The notes under the pieces: generated by a model
Databases searched by the model: none
What the model was told of the DNA's origin: nothing
Seen by the model: the letters and a program-made list of their open reading frames with translations, nothing else
Origin: Ctena decussata
Lineage: Eukaryota; Mollusca; Bivalvia; Lucinida; Lucinidae
Direction of reading: 5' to 3'
NCBI GenBank assembly: GCA_963989385.1
Contig: OZ022499.1
Coordinates: 76,942,203-77,006,202 of the forward strand
DNA: 64,000 nucleotides
Translations under genes and position numbers: made by a program
In this document: one piece after another, positions 1 to 12,507 of the stretch
Numbering within the stretch: position 1 is the first letter of the stretch
How the letters are laid out: the number at the start of each line of letters is the position of its first letter

Positions 1-1307
1 ACAATAAATTGTCAGCCACTTATTAACCAGTTTCATAAAATGGTATTAAATTCTGAAAATCACTGAAGTTCGTCTTTCCCTTTATGGAAGACGCATGGAA
101 TTTACACTATTACCTTGCAAACTATGAATAATAATAGCATATTAGCTGTTGGTTTATGGTTTTCATTTAATGGTCGTAAGGTATATGACAGAATATTCAA
201 AGACACCTAGAATGCTTCTATTTCCTGCTAGAAGGGGTGTGCGAAGCCATGTCCTCATATACCCAAAATATCACGTAGGACTGCAGTACATATTACGGCA
301 CGTGCTACATATGACGTCATAGTCTGAGACCAAATATTTTTATTCTTAATTTCCAGAAAGGGCCAAGGTATATTATAATATGAACAAACAGGCATTATGT
401 TACAAGCTTTGTCAGCTAATGCTGCAAAAGTCATAAAAGTGTGCGAAGCCATGTCCCCTTACTCTAGGTGTCAAATGTTGTGGCTGTATATTTAACAAAG
501 TTTTGATGGCTGCAGTCAAGGCCATACTCATATTTTATTGATGTACCATCATTTGCATGCAAGATTTTTTTTTTTTGGATATTTTTTTGTGGTAAAAGAA
601 ATTTTCTCAGAATTTGTCACTGAAATAAATAAGGTGAAGAAATACTGTAAACTTAGTGAATGCTAATTTTTATAAGCTCATTTTGAAAAAAAAACAACAG
701 ACATATTATGTCATGGCACTGTTTGTCCATCCATCCATATATATCATTCTTGTGCTCACCATAACTCATTAACCATTTTGGGATATCTTCATGAAATTTT
801 ATAGGAATATATATTAGGTCAGGGTGACCTATCAGGTTTAAGAATGGTTGCTCTCTCTTTCATAGTTTCTGAGTTATGGCCCTTTGATTATTTTTTCCAC
901 ACTAGTCTTGTGCGCACCATAACTAGATAAACGGGGTTACCTAGGGAAGTCAGTGGCAAGTGTATATATCATAATGAGAAGTCTTGAAGTTGCCTTTCTG
1001 ACAGGCTTGTTGAGAAAAAGTACGTAATGATTTTTAACAAAAATTGGTGTTCTCTATTTTCTGTGGCTTATAAAAGCAAAACATGAGACAAGGTTCTTCA
1101 TGATATAGGTATGATAAGTCCAGTGTGGTCTCTAGGGAGTTGACTTAATAGAACAGCATAGCCAGCCATTTGTGTTTAATGTTCTGTAATGGAATAAACA
1201 GTCAGTTCATTAGCAATTCAAATAAGTACGAGATCTTGAAATCTAAATGTTGTTCCGGAGTTATAGACACTTGATGAGAAATAATTCCATAATATGTCAG
1301 GGAGATT
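1..1307. other. Intronic or intergenic, AT-rich, no gene seen
   Basis: I see no splice-bounded frame. The 15-base string GTGCGAAGCCATGTCC occurs at about 240 and 441 in direct orientation, flanking ~185 bp. The stretch 720-1040 has repeat-like text (CACCATAACTCATTAACCAT). Confidence 0.5.
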
Positions 1308-1517
1308 TAACTCTTTCAGTACCAAAAAGCAGACGACAAAATTTACGTCTGCAAAAATGAAAAAAATGCCTTGTCCAAGGCTTTTTTATATTGAGAATTC
1401 AAAGACTAGAGGGCAAACAGTGTAGATCTAGATGAGGCGGCTCATTATGAGCCGCCTCATCAGGATCTACGCTGTTTGCAAATTTTGCTAATTGCGTCAC
1501 TGGGGCTTAAAGAGTTA
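1308..1517 (+). mobile_element. Palindromic MITE, family A
   Basis: It runs from TAACTCTTTCAGTACCAAAA to GGGGCTTAAAGAGTTA and contains AGCAGACGACAAAATTTACG and a central hairpin GAGGCGGCTCATTATGAGCC. The hairpin is flanked by AACAGTGTAGATC and GATCTACGCTGTTTGC. Confidence 0.85.
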
Positions 1518-1814
1518 AGGAAAGATCTACTGTTGCAAGCATCAAATGGCCTGAGAATTAGAAAGATGTATTTTTCAAACTCAGTAAATCAGATTAGTCT
1601 TGACTAAATTTAGTTGAATGAAACATTGCAGAGGATATAAAATACAAGCACAGTCATAGCTTGGGTGAAACTAGTGGAAGATTGCAAATGATTTCTGTTA
1701 AAGTCTGGGTAAATTGAATGGAAGATTGCGGAATATTTCTGTCATAGTGTGCAAAATAGAAAATTGAGAAAAAGGGTCAGTTTAAATAATAGCAGCAGAA
1801 GATTTAAAAGGACA

Positions 1815-1942
1815 TACAATAGAACTTTAATGGCTTGAACCCTGATGGCTCATTAATCTTGCCCTGGGTGCCTAGAACTACCAATGGCTGGACCTAGTTT
1901 TCATTGTCCTAAGCCTGTTCGAGCCATTGAAGTTCTACTGTA
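1815..1942. mobile_element. MITE with TACAGTAGAACTT ends
   Basis: Ends TACAATAGAACTTTAATGGC and GCCATTGAAGTTCTACTGTA are inverted repeats; the same family is at 59082-59262. Confidence 0.75.
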
Positions 1943-2186
1943 CTTTGGGTAAAAGTTGTGGAAGATTTCATAGTCTGGGTAAACTTAACAGAAGTAAGCA
2001 GAAGATTCTGTCATAGTCTCGGCTAACTAAATGGAAGATAGTGGAAAATGTATAACATAGAGACAGTTTAAGTAAAAGCAGAAGATTTTTTATCAGATAT
2101 TTATCAGACTTGTAGGCTCATACAAGATGTCAAATCTAGATGTATAGCAGTAATGCTACATATTATGACATGGCATCCTTAGTTCC

Positions 2187-2468
2187 TTATGCAAAAGCAC
2201 GAAGGGCCCGGGATCTCAGAGCCAAAGGCCCCTTGGTCAAGGCTACTTTGTTGATGCTGTTCATTATTAAACCATCTTGGCGATGGCCTCTACTTAAATT
2301 CTTTTCAGTTGTAACACTGTCTACTACCAAACATGATCGAACCAGCTTTTCTGTTAAAAGGCAGCAGGGGCACCAGTGTTCTCGTGGACATGTTTCTGGT
2401 TTGCCTTGCAACGGGGTAATTGAAATTATGTGGGAGTCAGTTACAGTAATGAAAATGCAAAATAACAA
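2187..2468 (-). repeat. Dispersed repeat with conserved ~55-codon frame, copy 1
   Basis: The minus strand encodes TTEKNLSRGHRQDGLIMN and ends GPLALRSRALRAFA, clearly related to 27290-27480. There is no donor, acceptor or start I would trust. It is probably a fragment of an unidentified element. Confidence 0.6.
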
Positions 2469-2520
2469 TTGCAGATTGAATATCTAAGATACATTTATTC
2501 ACTCACACCAAACTATCATA

Positions 2521-2730
2521 TTAACTCTTTAAGCACCAAAAAGCAGACGACAAAATTTACGTCTGCAGAATTTCTAAAAATGTCTCGTCCAAGCTATATC
2601 ATATTGAGAATTCAAACTTAAGAGGGCAAACAGTGTAGACTCAGATGAGGTGGCTCATAATGAGCCACCTTTTCTGGATCTACACTGTTTGCCAATTCAA
2701 CAATTTTAATTTCTGGCACTTTAAGGGTTA
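2521..2730 (+). mobile_element. Palindromic MITE, family A
   Basis: Same layout as 1308-1517. The stem reads GAGGTGGCTCATAATGAGCC then ACC, so the GCGG/CCGC pair of the first copy is replaced by GTGG/CCAC. Confidence 0.85.
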
Positions 2731-2834
2731 ACTCTCTCCTCAATGATTATTTTCATTTCTACACCCACATATGATTTCACTATTATTCAGTTATTCTGAT
2801 TATTTCATAGCTGTTTTCCCCAATCAGCACTACT

Positions 2835-3046
2835 GTTAACTCTTTTAGCACCAAAAAGCAGACAACAAAATTTACGTTTGCAAAAATTAAAAAAATGCCT
2901 TGTCCGAGACATTTCGTATTGAGAATTCAAAGACTAGAGGGCAATTAGTGTAGATCATGACGAGGCGGCTCGTTATGAGCCGCCTCCTCAGGACCTACGC
3001 TGTTTGCAAGTTATGCTATTTTTGTCTCTGATGCTTAAAGTGTTAA
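2835..3046 (+). mobile_element. Palindromic MITE, family A
   Basis: Third copy within 1.7 kb, from TTAACTCTTTTAGCACC to TTAAAGTGTTAA, central hairpin GAGGCGGCTCGTTATGAGCC. Confidence 0.85.
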
Positions 3047-3305
3047 TCCCAGGAGAAATATATCTTTCAATTCTTGAAACATCCATTCCCATGTTTATTT
3101 ATTAAGCTGATGGATTAATACTGTTAGCTGTGGTTCCTCAGAGAAAACTTATCATTGTAAATCAATCCATCTAAAGTTTTAATTAATTACCTCAGACCTG
3201 TACCAGAACAAAACTATCTAAGCTAACACAATATTGCCTTAAACAATATTGTATTTAAACAATGGTCGTACCATCCATCCAGAATACAGGGTTGCCTAAT
3301 CTGGA

Positions 3306-4343
3306 TTTTTAGCTCACCGGAGCTAGCAGCTCCGGGAGAGGTTATAGGATAGGCAGGCTCCGTTGCTGTTGTTATCCTTCCACAATTTCAAGACTTCTCC
3401 TCTGAAACGGCTGGGCCAGTTTTAACCAAATTTCATATGTAGCCTCCAGGAGTCTTAGGAACGAAAAAGTGTTCAAACGGTCCTGGTCACATGACCAACA
3501 TGGCTGCCACGCCCATATATGGTAAAAACCTTTAAAAATCTTCTTCTCCAGAAACAGTTGACCGATGGCCTTGAAACTTGGTATGTAGCATTGGATACTC
3601 AAGTACTATCAAGATTACAAAATATGACCTTGGGTTGGCCTTGACCTTTTTATGGCAAGGTCAGATATGGGAAAATACTAGAACATAAGATTTCATGGAA
3701 AGTTTTAAAGATTAAGGCCTAAAAATTGGTATGTACAGTCATCTTAATGAGTACTTAAAGATTTATGAGTACAAGAGGTCAAGGTCATTCTTTGACCTTT
3801 GACCCAGAACTGTCATATTTTGACAATTTCAAACAATCTCCTCAAAAGTCTCTGGGCCAATTGTAACCAAATTTCATATAGAGCCTCCAGGGGTTGAGGG
3901 AATGAAAATTTGTTCAAACGGTCTGGGGCACCTGACCAACATGGCTGCCACGCCCATATATGGTAAAAACCTTTAAAAATCTTCTGCTCCAGTACCAATT
4001 GACCGATGGCCTTGAAACATGGTATGTAGCATTGGGTACTCTAGTACTATCAAGATTGTTGGAAATGATGACCTTGGGTTGACCTTGACCATTTAACAGC
4101 AAGGCCAAATAGGGGAAAATGCTAGAACATAAGATTTCAGGGAAAGTTTTGAAGATTTAGGCCTAAAAATTGGTATATACATTCATCTTAATGAGTAAAC
4201 GAAGATTTATGAGTACAAGAGGTCAAGGTCATTTTTTGACTTTTGACCCAGAACTCATATTTTGACAAATTCAGACATAAGAAAAAGCCCCTTTGCCAAT
4301 TGCACAGTTGAGCGATTCAGTGCCTCATGGCCCTTTTGTTTTT
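3306..4343 (+). repeat. Long GCTCACC-type repeat, copy 1
   Basis: Begins TTTTTAGCTCACCGGAGCTA with a short hairpin and ends near GCGATTCAGTGCCTCATGGC then CCTTTTGTTT. Inside are two ~430-bp tandem units with AAACGGTCCTGGTCACATGA, CCAACATGGCTGCCACGCCC and GGTCAAGGTCATTCTTTGAC. Short frames here are repeat translation, not genes. Confidence 0.88.
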
Positions 4344-4564
4344 ACATGTCAGGGAATTTTATGATTGTCAGGGAAATTTGGCAAGGACTTGAAAAAAAGG
4401 GCATTTATGACTATAGCAGTGTTTAGAAAGTATATTTATTCCGCTCAAGGTTAAAAGGGTATAAATTTGAGAAAGATCTCCCTCTGTTGAAGTAAAGAAT
4501 ACGGGTTCCATAAAAGGGTTTGGAAAATTGGAAAATATCAGGGAAAAATCGGTGGATTTTGGTT

Positions 4565-4830
4565 GGTTGATTTGATGCTTAACTTCCACGGTAAACAACT
4601 AAGGTCATGTCGGGACGGTCAGTTAACTTAACCACACTACTCCTGGGCAGGCTTAGACCTCCTAAGCGGTTAACCAGTACTAAGCGCACATACTTTCGCC
4701 AGTAACTGACAACTGCCCTTCTTGAATCAGCGGAAGGAGAAACGAAAGTATGTGGCCAGACCGGGATTCGAACGCAGGACCTCTGACTTACGAGTCAGGT
4801 GCCCTACCGATTGCGCTACCCGGCCCGGCA
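4565..4830 (-). mobile_element. tRNA-derived SINE, copy A (minus strand)
   Basis: Read on the minus strand: GGCCGGGTAGCGCAATCGGT, anticodon-arm sequence CTGACTCGTAAGTCAG, B box GCGTTCGAATCCCGG, then the same body as the other two copies and an AAATCAACCAACC tail. Confidence 0.88.
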
Positions 4831-4967
4831 AAATCAGTGGAGGATGAGTGGCAACCCTGGACTGTTTCAAGTATTTGGGGCCAGCCAGTCATGGTAGAGG
4901 AAGCTGGAGAAGTGATAACAGGGAAATGCCTGGCATGCTTGGTCTCTTGAGAGGGTTATTAAGTCAT

Positions 4968-5024
4968 TAACCCTATTGCACTCAGAACAGCCAAGTTTTG
5001 GCTGTTCTGAGTGCAAAAGGTTAA
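4968..5024. repeat. Strong hairpin
   Basis: TTGCACTCAGAACAGCCAAG and TTTTGGCTGTTCTGAGTGCA pair over ~25 bp; flanks TTAACCC / AGGTTAA extend the inverted repeat. Possibly a small MITE. Confidence 0.75.
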
Positions 5025-6108
5025 ACAAGAGGGGTCTTGAAATACAATGATGACAAGGCAGTGACTACAAAGCAAATGCCTTGCAATTAATTATGGCTTT
5101 AGTGTTTGAATATGTGTTGGTGTTGGGCTGATTGTTCAGTATGACCTGCTTTTGTGCAAATTGGCAGAATTCAAATTTTGAATTCAAATCAAAGTCAAGG
5201 GCCATTAGATTTCGTTAGTAATCAAGGAACTAGGTAGTCATATTGCAATGTGACCTTCTATTATGAGTTAGTATAGTTTGCAGATTTCAACATATCAGGG
5301 AGTCTGTGATTTTCATAGATTTTTGTCAGTGACTTCATCTGATCAGTTATTTGCTTGGTATCTATGTTATCTTCTCGAGACCTGCTTTCTTAAAATTCAT
5401 GGAAATTAAGAGATTTTTAATGATTGGGCTTGTATTAGCTCTGAACCCAACATATTTCACCAGTATGTGTGACTGGTCACACAAGAAAATCTGCCTTGGG
5501 CATCTTTTGGTCACAGTGACTTGCTTTCTTGAAATTGAGTAGAATTTGAATATTTCAGTGTATTTTGGCTTTTGTAGGCTCCATAGTGTGTTGGCTCTCT
5601 AGTAATCAGATGCATGCTCCTTTGAGTAAAGAACGTCACTTGATCTGTCAATTGATTCTCTTTGGGGTTGCATAACATATTTCAGTCCGTATTATTAAAG
5701 TTTGGAAAACTGTTTCTGCGTATTTGAAATGGGTGAAAGTTCCCCTTTTCTTCGAAATTGCTCCATTTGTATTGGCAGTGTGGTTCCACAATGGTGTAAT
5801 AGCTGCCTAGACAAACATTATGAGAAAAAACATATGGAATCTTATAAATCATCTATACTGATTTATGTACGGAGGTGATTAATCAGTTTATCTGGTCAAA
5901 TATAGATTTGGCAATGATTTATTGTAAGATGCTAAACTTGTTACATATTTGTAGGATATTGCACTATTAATAAAATCTCATTGTTATTGTGAGATGTTCA
6001 CTATAGTGAGATAGATGTTCACATCTTCTGTTAAAAAATAAAGCTTGTCTCTGTATGCTATTTGTTAAAAACCAGAGTATAATAAAGAGGAACCATGCAG
6101 CAATAGAA
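5025..6108. other. No feature seen
   Basis: AT-rich single-copy-looking sequence with several stops in every frame and no hairpin or tandem repeat that I can support. Confidence 0.5.
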
Positions 6109-6471
6109 TGCTGTATACAAGATAATTTTCGCGGTGTTCCATTTTTCGCGGTATTTCGCTGTCAGTTTGAAACGGCGAATATTAAAGTCGCGAAATAATT
6201 TCCTGTTTCCTACAAAGTATATTCTGTAGACACAGTGTTCATATATTTTGCTTCTGTTTGCTTCGGTAATTGCTGGTACTTTTCACTTGAACCAGTTCTT
6301 TCATTAACCTGCGGCAGCCCTGCCGCAGGTTAATGAAAGAACTTGTTCGAGTAAAAAAGAAGTTTTGCTTTTCGCGCATGTTGCTAACCGCGAAAATTAT
6401 TGTTTATGTTTTTGACACTTTACCGCGAGAATTTGAACCCGCGAAAATTACCGCGTATACGGTATAAGCAT
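6109..6471. mobile_element. MITE with CGCGAAAATTACCGCGTA ends
   Basis: The left end is ATGCTGTATACAAGATAATT then TTCGCGG; the right end is CGCGAAAATTACCGCGTATA then CGGTA. At 6293-6358 is a strong hairpin around CCTGCGGCAGCCCTGCCGCA. The candidate exon at 6624 starts ~150 bp downstream. Confidence 0.75.
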
Positions 6472-6623
6472 CTTTTGCAGGTTTGAATTGGCAGACAAGA
6501 CAAGACTTAATTGTCTTGTTAAATGGAATGTTGGTTTCTTTATGTGAAATTGGTTTCTTTAAGCAAAATGTTTATTTAAAGGTTGAAAGACATTTTGACC
6601 AAAGTAAACATTTGTTTTTACAG

Positions 6624-6716
6624 GAATTCATTTGAAGCATACTCTTGGATTGGAAAATCATGCTGAGGTCAAAACTATTGAAGAACTTGTAAGGAGTGCA
6701 ATAGTGAAATATGAGG
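6624..6716 (+). CDS. Candidate upstream exon
   Basis: A good acceptor (TTTGTTTTTACAG) and a usable donor (G|GTACTG) bracket 93 bp with one open frame (phase 1 at both ends). It encodes IHLKHTLGLENHAEVKTIEE followed by LVRSAIVKYE. The composition looks like real protein and slightly recalls a ubiquitin-like or RA-type strand-helix unit, but I do not recognise it. It may be an upstream exon of the MyTH4-FERM gene. Its phase does not join directly to the exon at 14505, so at least one other exon is needed. Confidence 0.4.
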
Positions 6717-7073
6717 GTACTGTTTAAGTCCTGTAGGGGTCAGATTTATCTGTGTAATACATTGTTCTTATGCATGTTCATGACTTTCATGGTTTCAAAT
6801 TGAGATGAAAAAAACAACAAGAAAATGACCCAATCAACAGTTCTGTTTGCTACCAAACATGTTTTTCAAACAGAAATACAAGCATTTTGTTGACACGTCT
6901 CGAGATAATGGCTGTGTTTGCTCAAGTAAAGAGAATTGACGCAGAAATAGTCCATGGGGGATTTTCGTCTTTAAAGCCTTTTAGAATGAGATTCCCTCTT
7001 TATCCATATTTTCGTTTCCTAAATATTGCAACACTGTAACCAGTAATTATCTTAAAATTTAAAAAGTTTATCA

Positions 7074-7250
7074 GTTAAAGCGCCAAAAATGAAAATTGTT
7101 GAATTTGCACATAGGGTAGATCCAGATGAGGCAGCTTATCATGAGCCACCTCATGTGGATCTTCACTGTTTACTCTCCAGTGTTTGATAACCTGGACCTA
7201 ACAGTTTTGGAAATTTTGCAGACATAAATTTTGATGTCTGCCTTATGGAG
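7074..7250 (-). mobile_element. Palindromic MITE, family A (diverged)
   Basis: GTTAAAGCGCCAAAAATG, then hairpin GAGGCAGCTTATCATGAGCC and a TTTTGCAGACATAAATTTTG segment in the opposite orientation. The left end is of the 'TTAAAGCGCCAAAAA' subtype. Confidence 0.65.
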
Positions 7251-7424
7251 TTTCTGAAGATTTTGCTGTTTTTGGCGTTTCTCAAGAATTCGCTGTAGCA
7301 AAAAGAGAAAAGAAACTCTAAGCATATTTAGGCCTTAAAAATGTTCTTCTATAAGAATTTCTACTTGATTTAGATATATGTATGCAAATTATCTATTGCT
7401 TAATTTCAGCTGCAGCACAGACTG

Positions 7425-7535
7425 TCAATATTAGGACAAAAACGCCTGACCATACATGGTAGGCCTAGATCAGACTGCTCCAAATGGAGCAGTATGATCA
7501 GGGCTGGCGCTGTTTGCCATTCCAGTTGCCATCTT
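7425..7535 (+). repeat. Family-A-type hairpin core
   Basis: The stem TAGATCAGACTGCTCCAAAT then GGAGCAGTATGATC is followed by GGCGCTGTTTGCCATTCC. The stem is the same subtype as at 15822. Confidence 0.6.
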
Positions 7536-8357
7536 TTTTCTTCATCAGTTAGATGGTAAAATGACTTTGTTCAAAATTTTAAAACAATTAGAGTAGGTGA
7601 CCGGATGTATAGCAAAAATACAGCACTTGCTTAGTTCTGACTATTTCAAACTTGGATTGAATGTTATATTGATTTCTCCATTGTTGGAGAGGTGCACGAT
7701 ATCATGTACCATCCTTAAGAAGAAAATAGAGGGATTGATTAGTTTAAGAAATTCTAAGCCTAACTAAAAAATTTAAAAGCCTCTTACAATTTGACATTAC
7801 TTAGTATGTTTGCTTTTTCTGTAAAAGTCACGGTGCCCCAAGGCACTGAAAGAGTGCTTAGCTTTTTAACTTTAAAGTTAACTCCTGTAGGAGCAAATCT
7901 TTTCCTTTAAGAGTAGACCCCATTTTATAGAGCTACTTGTCCAGAGAAGCAAACAGGAAAGCATACAAGTTAATGTAACATTATTTTCAGAAAAGAGGCA
8001 GGGGGCATTTATTAGAGCAGGGACTTTTATTAGAATAAAAATGGTAAATTAAACATGACTTGGAAGACAACCAAATATTGTAGATCTAGATCAGAGAGAC
8101 TTCCAGGAAATTGCAAAATTTAAACTATTAGCTTGGCTGGCAGTTCATGCTTTATTTAGAGTTCACTATGGTTCCACATTTAGTGTTGTTTAATTAAGTT
8201 CGACCATTGATTGTTTAATCATAGTCTGAATTTATAATTAAAGTTCCTTGATGATTGCAAAGAATGATATTATACATTTGGATCTACTGTTGCTATTGAT
8301 TTGGATAAACAGAAATGAAATGGAGATGATTTTGGTGGAGGTAGATTATTATGAATT

Positions 8358-8596
8358 TGAGCTGTTACATGATAAAATCAACAAAGTGGCATGGTCACCA
8401 GGCAAAAACTCAGATCAGCCTGGGCATCTGCCCATTCTGTTCAGAATATTAGCTGTCCACATGGAGTTAACTTAGACCCTTAGCTACCCTCTAAGTGCAC
8501 AGCAAAAAGTATGATCAGACTTGGCGGATGTCCAAGCTGATCTGAGTCTGCGTTGGGCGCATATCCACATTGTTGGTTTCGTTGTGTCGTGGCTCA
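8358..8596. mobile_element. Palindromic MITE, GTGACACGAGAAAACCAAC family
   Basis: From TGAGCTGTTACATGATAAAA to GTTGTGTCGTGGCTCA, with internal CTCAGATCAGCCTGGGCATC and AAGCTGATCTGAGTCTGCGT pairs. Related copies at 38508, 54972, 57971 and 58285. Confidence 0.8.
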
Positions 8597-8823
8597 TATG
8601 GTCCAATATATATATCGGTCAGCATGACCCTGAATGAAAATATTGGTTGAAACAGTATGAATATTATTACTTTTAATCATGGAGCACCCACCTGAGGGGG
8701 GATTCAGATACATTATCAGATTGATTGTCAAGGTAAAACCTTGCATTCTGAGATGTGAACTTACAGCTGCGAGTAATGGCAAGACAAGAAAAGGGTGACA
8801 CTCCACAGTGAACTTGATCAATT

Positions 8824-8880
8824 CTTCCCCTTCCACTGATTCAAGAAGGGCAGTTATCAGTTTTACGATGTTGTTAGTTA
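8824..8880 (+). mobile_element. SINE body fragment
   Basis: CCACTGATTCAAGAAGGGCAG followed by TTATCAGTT matches part of the body of the three full SINEs, with no head or tail. Confidence 0.5.
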
Positions 8881-9504
8881 ACGTAACGTTAAATTCTCAA
8901 ATGTACACAAAAAACGCTATCATGTTTGGACAAAAAATTTGAGGATCTTTCGCAATGGAAAAGCTTCATTTCAAAAAGAACATTTTTTTTTAATTTTGCA
9001 GACGTAAATTTTACCGTCAGCTTTTTTGGCACTTAAAGGGCTAGTGGATTTTTTGTTGGAAGAACAATGAATTGCAGACATATTATTTTAAAATGTCATT
9101 TGCAGTAAAACTGCTAGTCTCAGAATGGAAAATAAATGATTAGTGGAGGCATATGGACCAAAAGATTGTAAAAAAAAACTATAATAATCATATTTTGAGT
9201 GAATTACTATTATCACGGGACATCATAAATCATACGTTTTGTCATGTTGTATTATTTTGAGAATGACAAAATATTGATTCATCCAAGGGATAATATAAGC
9301 TCTGTGTATCCCATGGCTTTAAATACGATGTTTACTGAAAAATGTAACAAAAGAGATATTTCAGCTGAAAATTTAATCTTTTAAAACAATATTAATCATG
9401 TTTAAAAGAGTGAAATTGCCCTGTTTACTAGAAACCTGGAAGGGACATGTACTTTCTTCATTTTATGTTTAGTCTTCAACATATTACTGTATAGTGTTAC
9501 AAAC

Positions 9505-9850
9505 CATATTAACCCTATTAATGCCCTGAGGCCGTTGCATTTTACGAATGGGGGGCATATTGTAGTAAATCAGCCACTGCCAAAAAACCTCTAAGAAACA
9601 CTATTAGGGGGGGAAGGGGTCTAATTTCAGAGGGGGAACTCTAAAAGAACAGAATTTGCTCCTCTACAACCAAATTCTTTCCTTTCAGAGTAGACCCTAT
9701 TTTCTACATCCATAGAATCAGGAGCATATAATTTCTCTAGAGAAATTATATGCTCCTGAGAGAATTAAATAGGAATTTATGCCGTTGATATGACATTATT
9801 TTTGGAAAAGAAGCAGGGTGTGTTTATTAGAGCAGGGGCATTTATAAGGA
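9505..9850. mobile_element. MITE of the 'CTAATAAATGCCC' family
   Basis: AACCCTATTAATGCCC on the left, GGGGCATTTATAAGGACA on the right, and a core with TCCTTTCAGAGTAGACCC. An inserted perfect palindrome is at 9719-9758 (AGGAGCATATAATTTCTCTA and its complement). Confidence 0.65.
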
Positions 9851-9854
9851 CACG

Positions 9855-10769
9855 TTTAGAGCTGCAACGATAAACCGGTATACCTGTATATTGCGGTACA
9901 GACCACAGCCGATATCAAATCGCGATTCGAAATGCAAATGGCGATAATACCGGTTTTTAGTCGGGCAGCCCGCTCAGATTTGGGATGCTTCAATAAAGCG
10001 AAACTAGTAAACAATCACCTCCCAAGCATGGCCGAAAAGCAATCGAAACATCACTCGGCCAGCTCCGTGAATCAACCTCGGATGTATGACATGGGACTAC
10101 TTACGTCACACGACTGTTGTTCGGAACAGAGACATAAACAAAGATGGCCGCACTGTCGCACCGAGTAAAAAATAGAATGAAAAGAACAAATGTACTTTCT
10201 ATTGGTATTAATAATTGACTATTTTGTTTTGACAACAGCAAAGGATTAAATGAGTGTCTGTGCAATAGCTGAAAAGGCCGCAGGTTGAGAATTAACTATC
10301 GTTCGTAGACATAGAGTGCTACGTCTTCGGCGTATACTTATTCAGGCGAACAAAATGTTGCATTTTTGCAACATATTTCTCTGCCGACAATACATCCGAG
10401 GTCTGATTTAAGGAATCGACAGAGTGGTGCTCCGATTGGGTCGAAAAGGCAAAGAGTTCCTTAATGTGCCAAATAAAAGGGGAAGAATAGCATCTGGGAC
10501 CACTTTTGCCTGTGGAAAACTGATTTCAAGTTTTCAATCTAGTACTTTCTTTTCAGTTTTTAGTAGAAAACTGCTTTCAATCTAGATGTTCTTTTTTTCT
10601 ACTTGTAGATTTTTAAAAAGTTGAAAAATACAAACAGCAGAGTTATCTCAGATTCCTTACGTATTATATGTTTACGTTTGAAGCAATATATTGTGATATT
10701 ATTGCAATACACTTACCCTATATTGCAATATATCGCAATACGCTTCTGACGTATCGTTGCAGCTCTAAA
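9855..10769. mobile_element. hAT-like MITE with TTTAGAGCTGCAACGAT ends
   Basis: TTTAGAGCTGCAACGATA and TATCGTTGCAGCTCTAAA are inverted ends; subterminal ATATTGCGGTA / TATTGCAATATATCGC repeats resemble those of the 56184 element. A 78-codon plus-strand frame (9932-10168) shows no recognisable domain. Confidence 0.75.
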
Positions 10770-11378
10770 ATACGTTATGTTCAAAATGTATAAATGTTGG
10801 CAGATTTCGCACTCAGCAAGTTTGTGCTGACCTGCTGAATGGGTACACTTTGCTGAACAATTTGTTGTTGAATTTGTGAAGTTTGTGTGAAAACAAGTAT
10901 TGATTGCTGTGGCTACATAAAGTGACCTATTGTGTTACTAAATAGGAAAAAATAGGGTTGCAAATACATGATGCTAACTGCTATTAATTCATGTATATGC
11001 TTCTTTGCCTTTTAGTTTTGAGGATTTGATTGTATTGTATCATTTCCTGTATTGTATTGCTTGTCTTTTTACTTTGCTGAAGATTGGAATGGTGTTACCT
11101 CATCTGCACTGGTAGTAATCAAAATTGTATGAGCTATAGCCAAAGCTGAACATCATCAGCTGCATATCTGGCATCTCTTAATCTACTAGTATACAAATTA
11201 ATTCTGACAAGTTCCTGGAAGGTGTTTTATTTATCTTGGAGATTTTCATATCAACAGTAGACAGGTAGTTGTTTTTGATGACTGCCTAATGGTAAACAAA
11301 TTGCCAGATATGATGTTTTAAACAGAAAATAAGGACACCAGCTTCAGCTTGGTTAACTCGAAATAATGAACCTGATAT

Positions 11379-11776
11379 GCCATACTGATCCTAATAAAGG
11401 CCTTGGCTCTAATGCCCTCCCCCTGCCCCCTTCCCACTTCTTTTTCGAAAATAGTGATGTATTAACTTGCTTGAATTATGTTTGCTTCTCTGGATGAGAT
11501 AACTTTTTTTTTTTGTTTGGGGTCTACTCTTAAAAGAAAGACTTTGCTCCTAGAGGAGCAAAGTCTTTTTATTTAAGAGTTGACACCTATCCCTACTGAG
11601 AGAGGAGGCAAAAATAGCCAAGATACTTCCTCTAAATGTATAACCATTCACCTTATGACTGTTTATGAAAGGTATTTTTGGCTGTGGCTGATTTACTACA
11701 ATAATATTAAGACTCTAAATAACATGCCCTTTGGAAAAATTCCATGTCCCTGGGGTGTTTATTAGGAGTAATATGG
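11379..11776. mobile_element. MITE of the 'CTAATAAATGCCC' family
   Basis: Left end CCATACTGATCCTAATAAAG, right end TGTTTATTAGGAGTAATATGG. The centre is a hairpin: GGGTCTACTCTTAAAAGAAA and GAGCAAAGTCTTTTTATTTA. Confidence 0.8.
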
Positions 11777-11877
11777 CATTTACCCTTCTTTCAACCTTTC
11801 AGCTAAGTACACATACTTTTTACACATACTTCTGGACTGGCTTCTATAATAGTGTTTTTCTTTTGCTCTAGAGTTCT

Positions 11878-12113
11878 GGGACCGTATTCATAAAGCCACT
11901 TAAGTCGTTGCTATGCGGTTGCTAAGGCTAAATACGTATAAAGGAGATTCCCTACAACTATGAAATTTGCTCTGGAGGAACAGTCTTTAGGAACAGTCTT
12001 TATTAGACTGTTCCTCCAGAGCAAATTTCATAGTTGTAGGGAATCTCCTTCAAAGAAATTTAGCCTTAGCAACAGCATAGCAACGACTTAAGTTGTTTTA
12101 TGAATACGGCCCC
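11878..12113. mobile_element. Near-perfect palindromic MITE, GGGGCCGTATTCATAAA ends
   Basis: The left arm holds GCCACTTAAGTCGTTGCTAT, GGAGATTCCCTACAACTATG and CTCTGGAGGAACAGTCT; the right arm is its reverse complement to GAATACGGCCCC. The pairing covers almost the full 236 bp, with an extra copy of the central GGAACAGTCTTT. Confidence 0.9.
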
Positions 12114-12507
12114 TGGTCTCTGTGCTTCTATTGAGGCCTCATCTGTCACTGAACCATTGTGTCTTGGTAAACAAGCGTCTGAAATGTTCTGAAAGACCCT
12201 TAAAATGAGACGGAATATCTGACTGAAACATTTAATAATTTGCCAAACCTTTCTTAGACATAACCGCCAGACCATTTTGTATTTTGCGACCATATGGCTT
12301 CAGCAATTGTCCAAATTGTCTGGTTCACATTACATTTACAATAATGCCCTGGTTGATCCTTCAGCATAGTGTAAAACCTGGAATGGAATGGAATGGAGGA
12401 GATAATCATATTTTTGCTTTGAGACTTTTCGCTCTCTAGGTAGGCTGGACAGTAATATAAAATTGATGGATGAGTTGCAATTTTATGTCCTTTTCAACAG
12501 TATGTAC

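Noticed and set aside
2140..2487. 115-codon plus-strand frame
   Set aside because: The minus strand of the same DNA, not the plus, is conserved with the copy at 27290-27480.
4750..4830. Possible functional tRNA gene on the minus strand
   Set aside because: The A and B boxes are good, but the anticodon arm has a six-base loop and the same head is fused to a conserved SINE body here and at 16887 and 51417.
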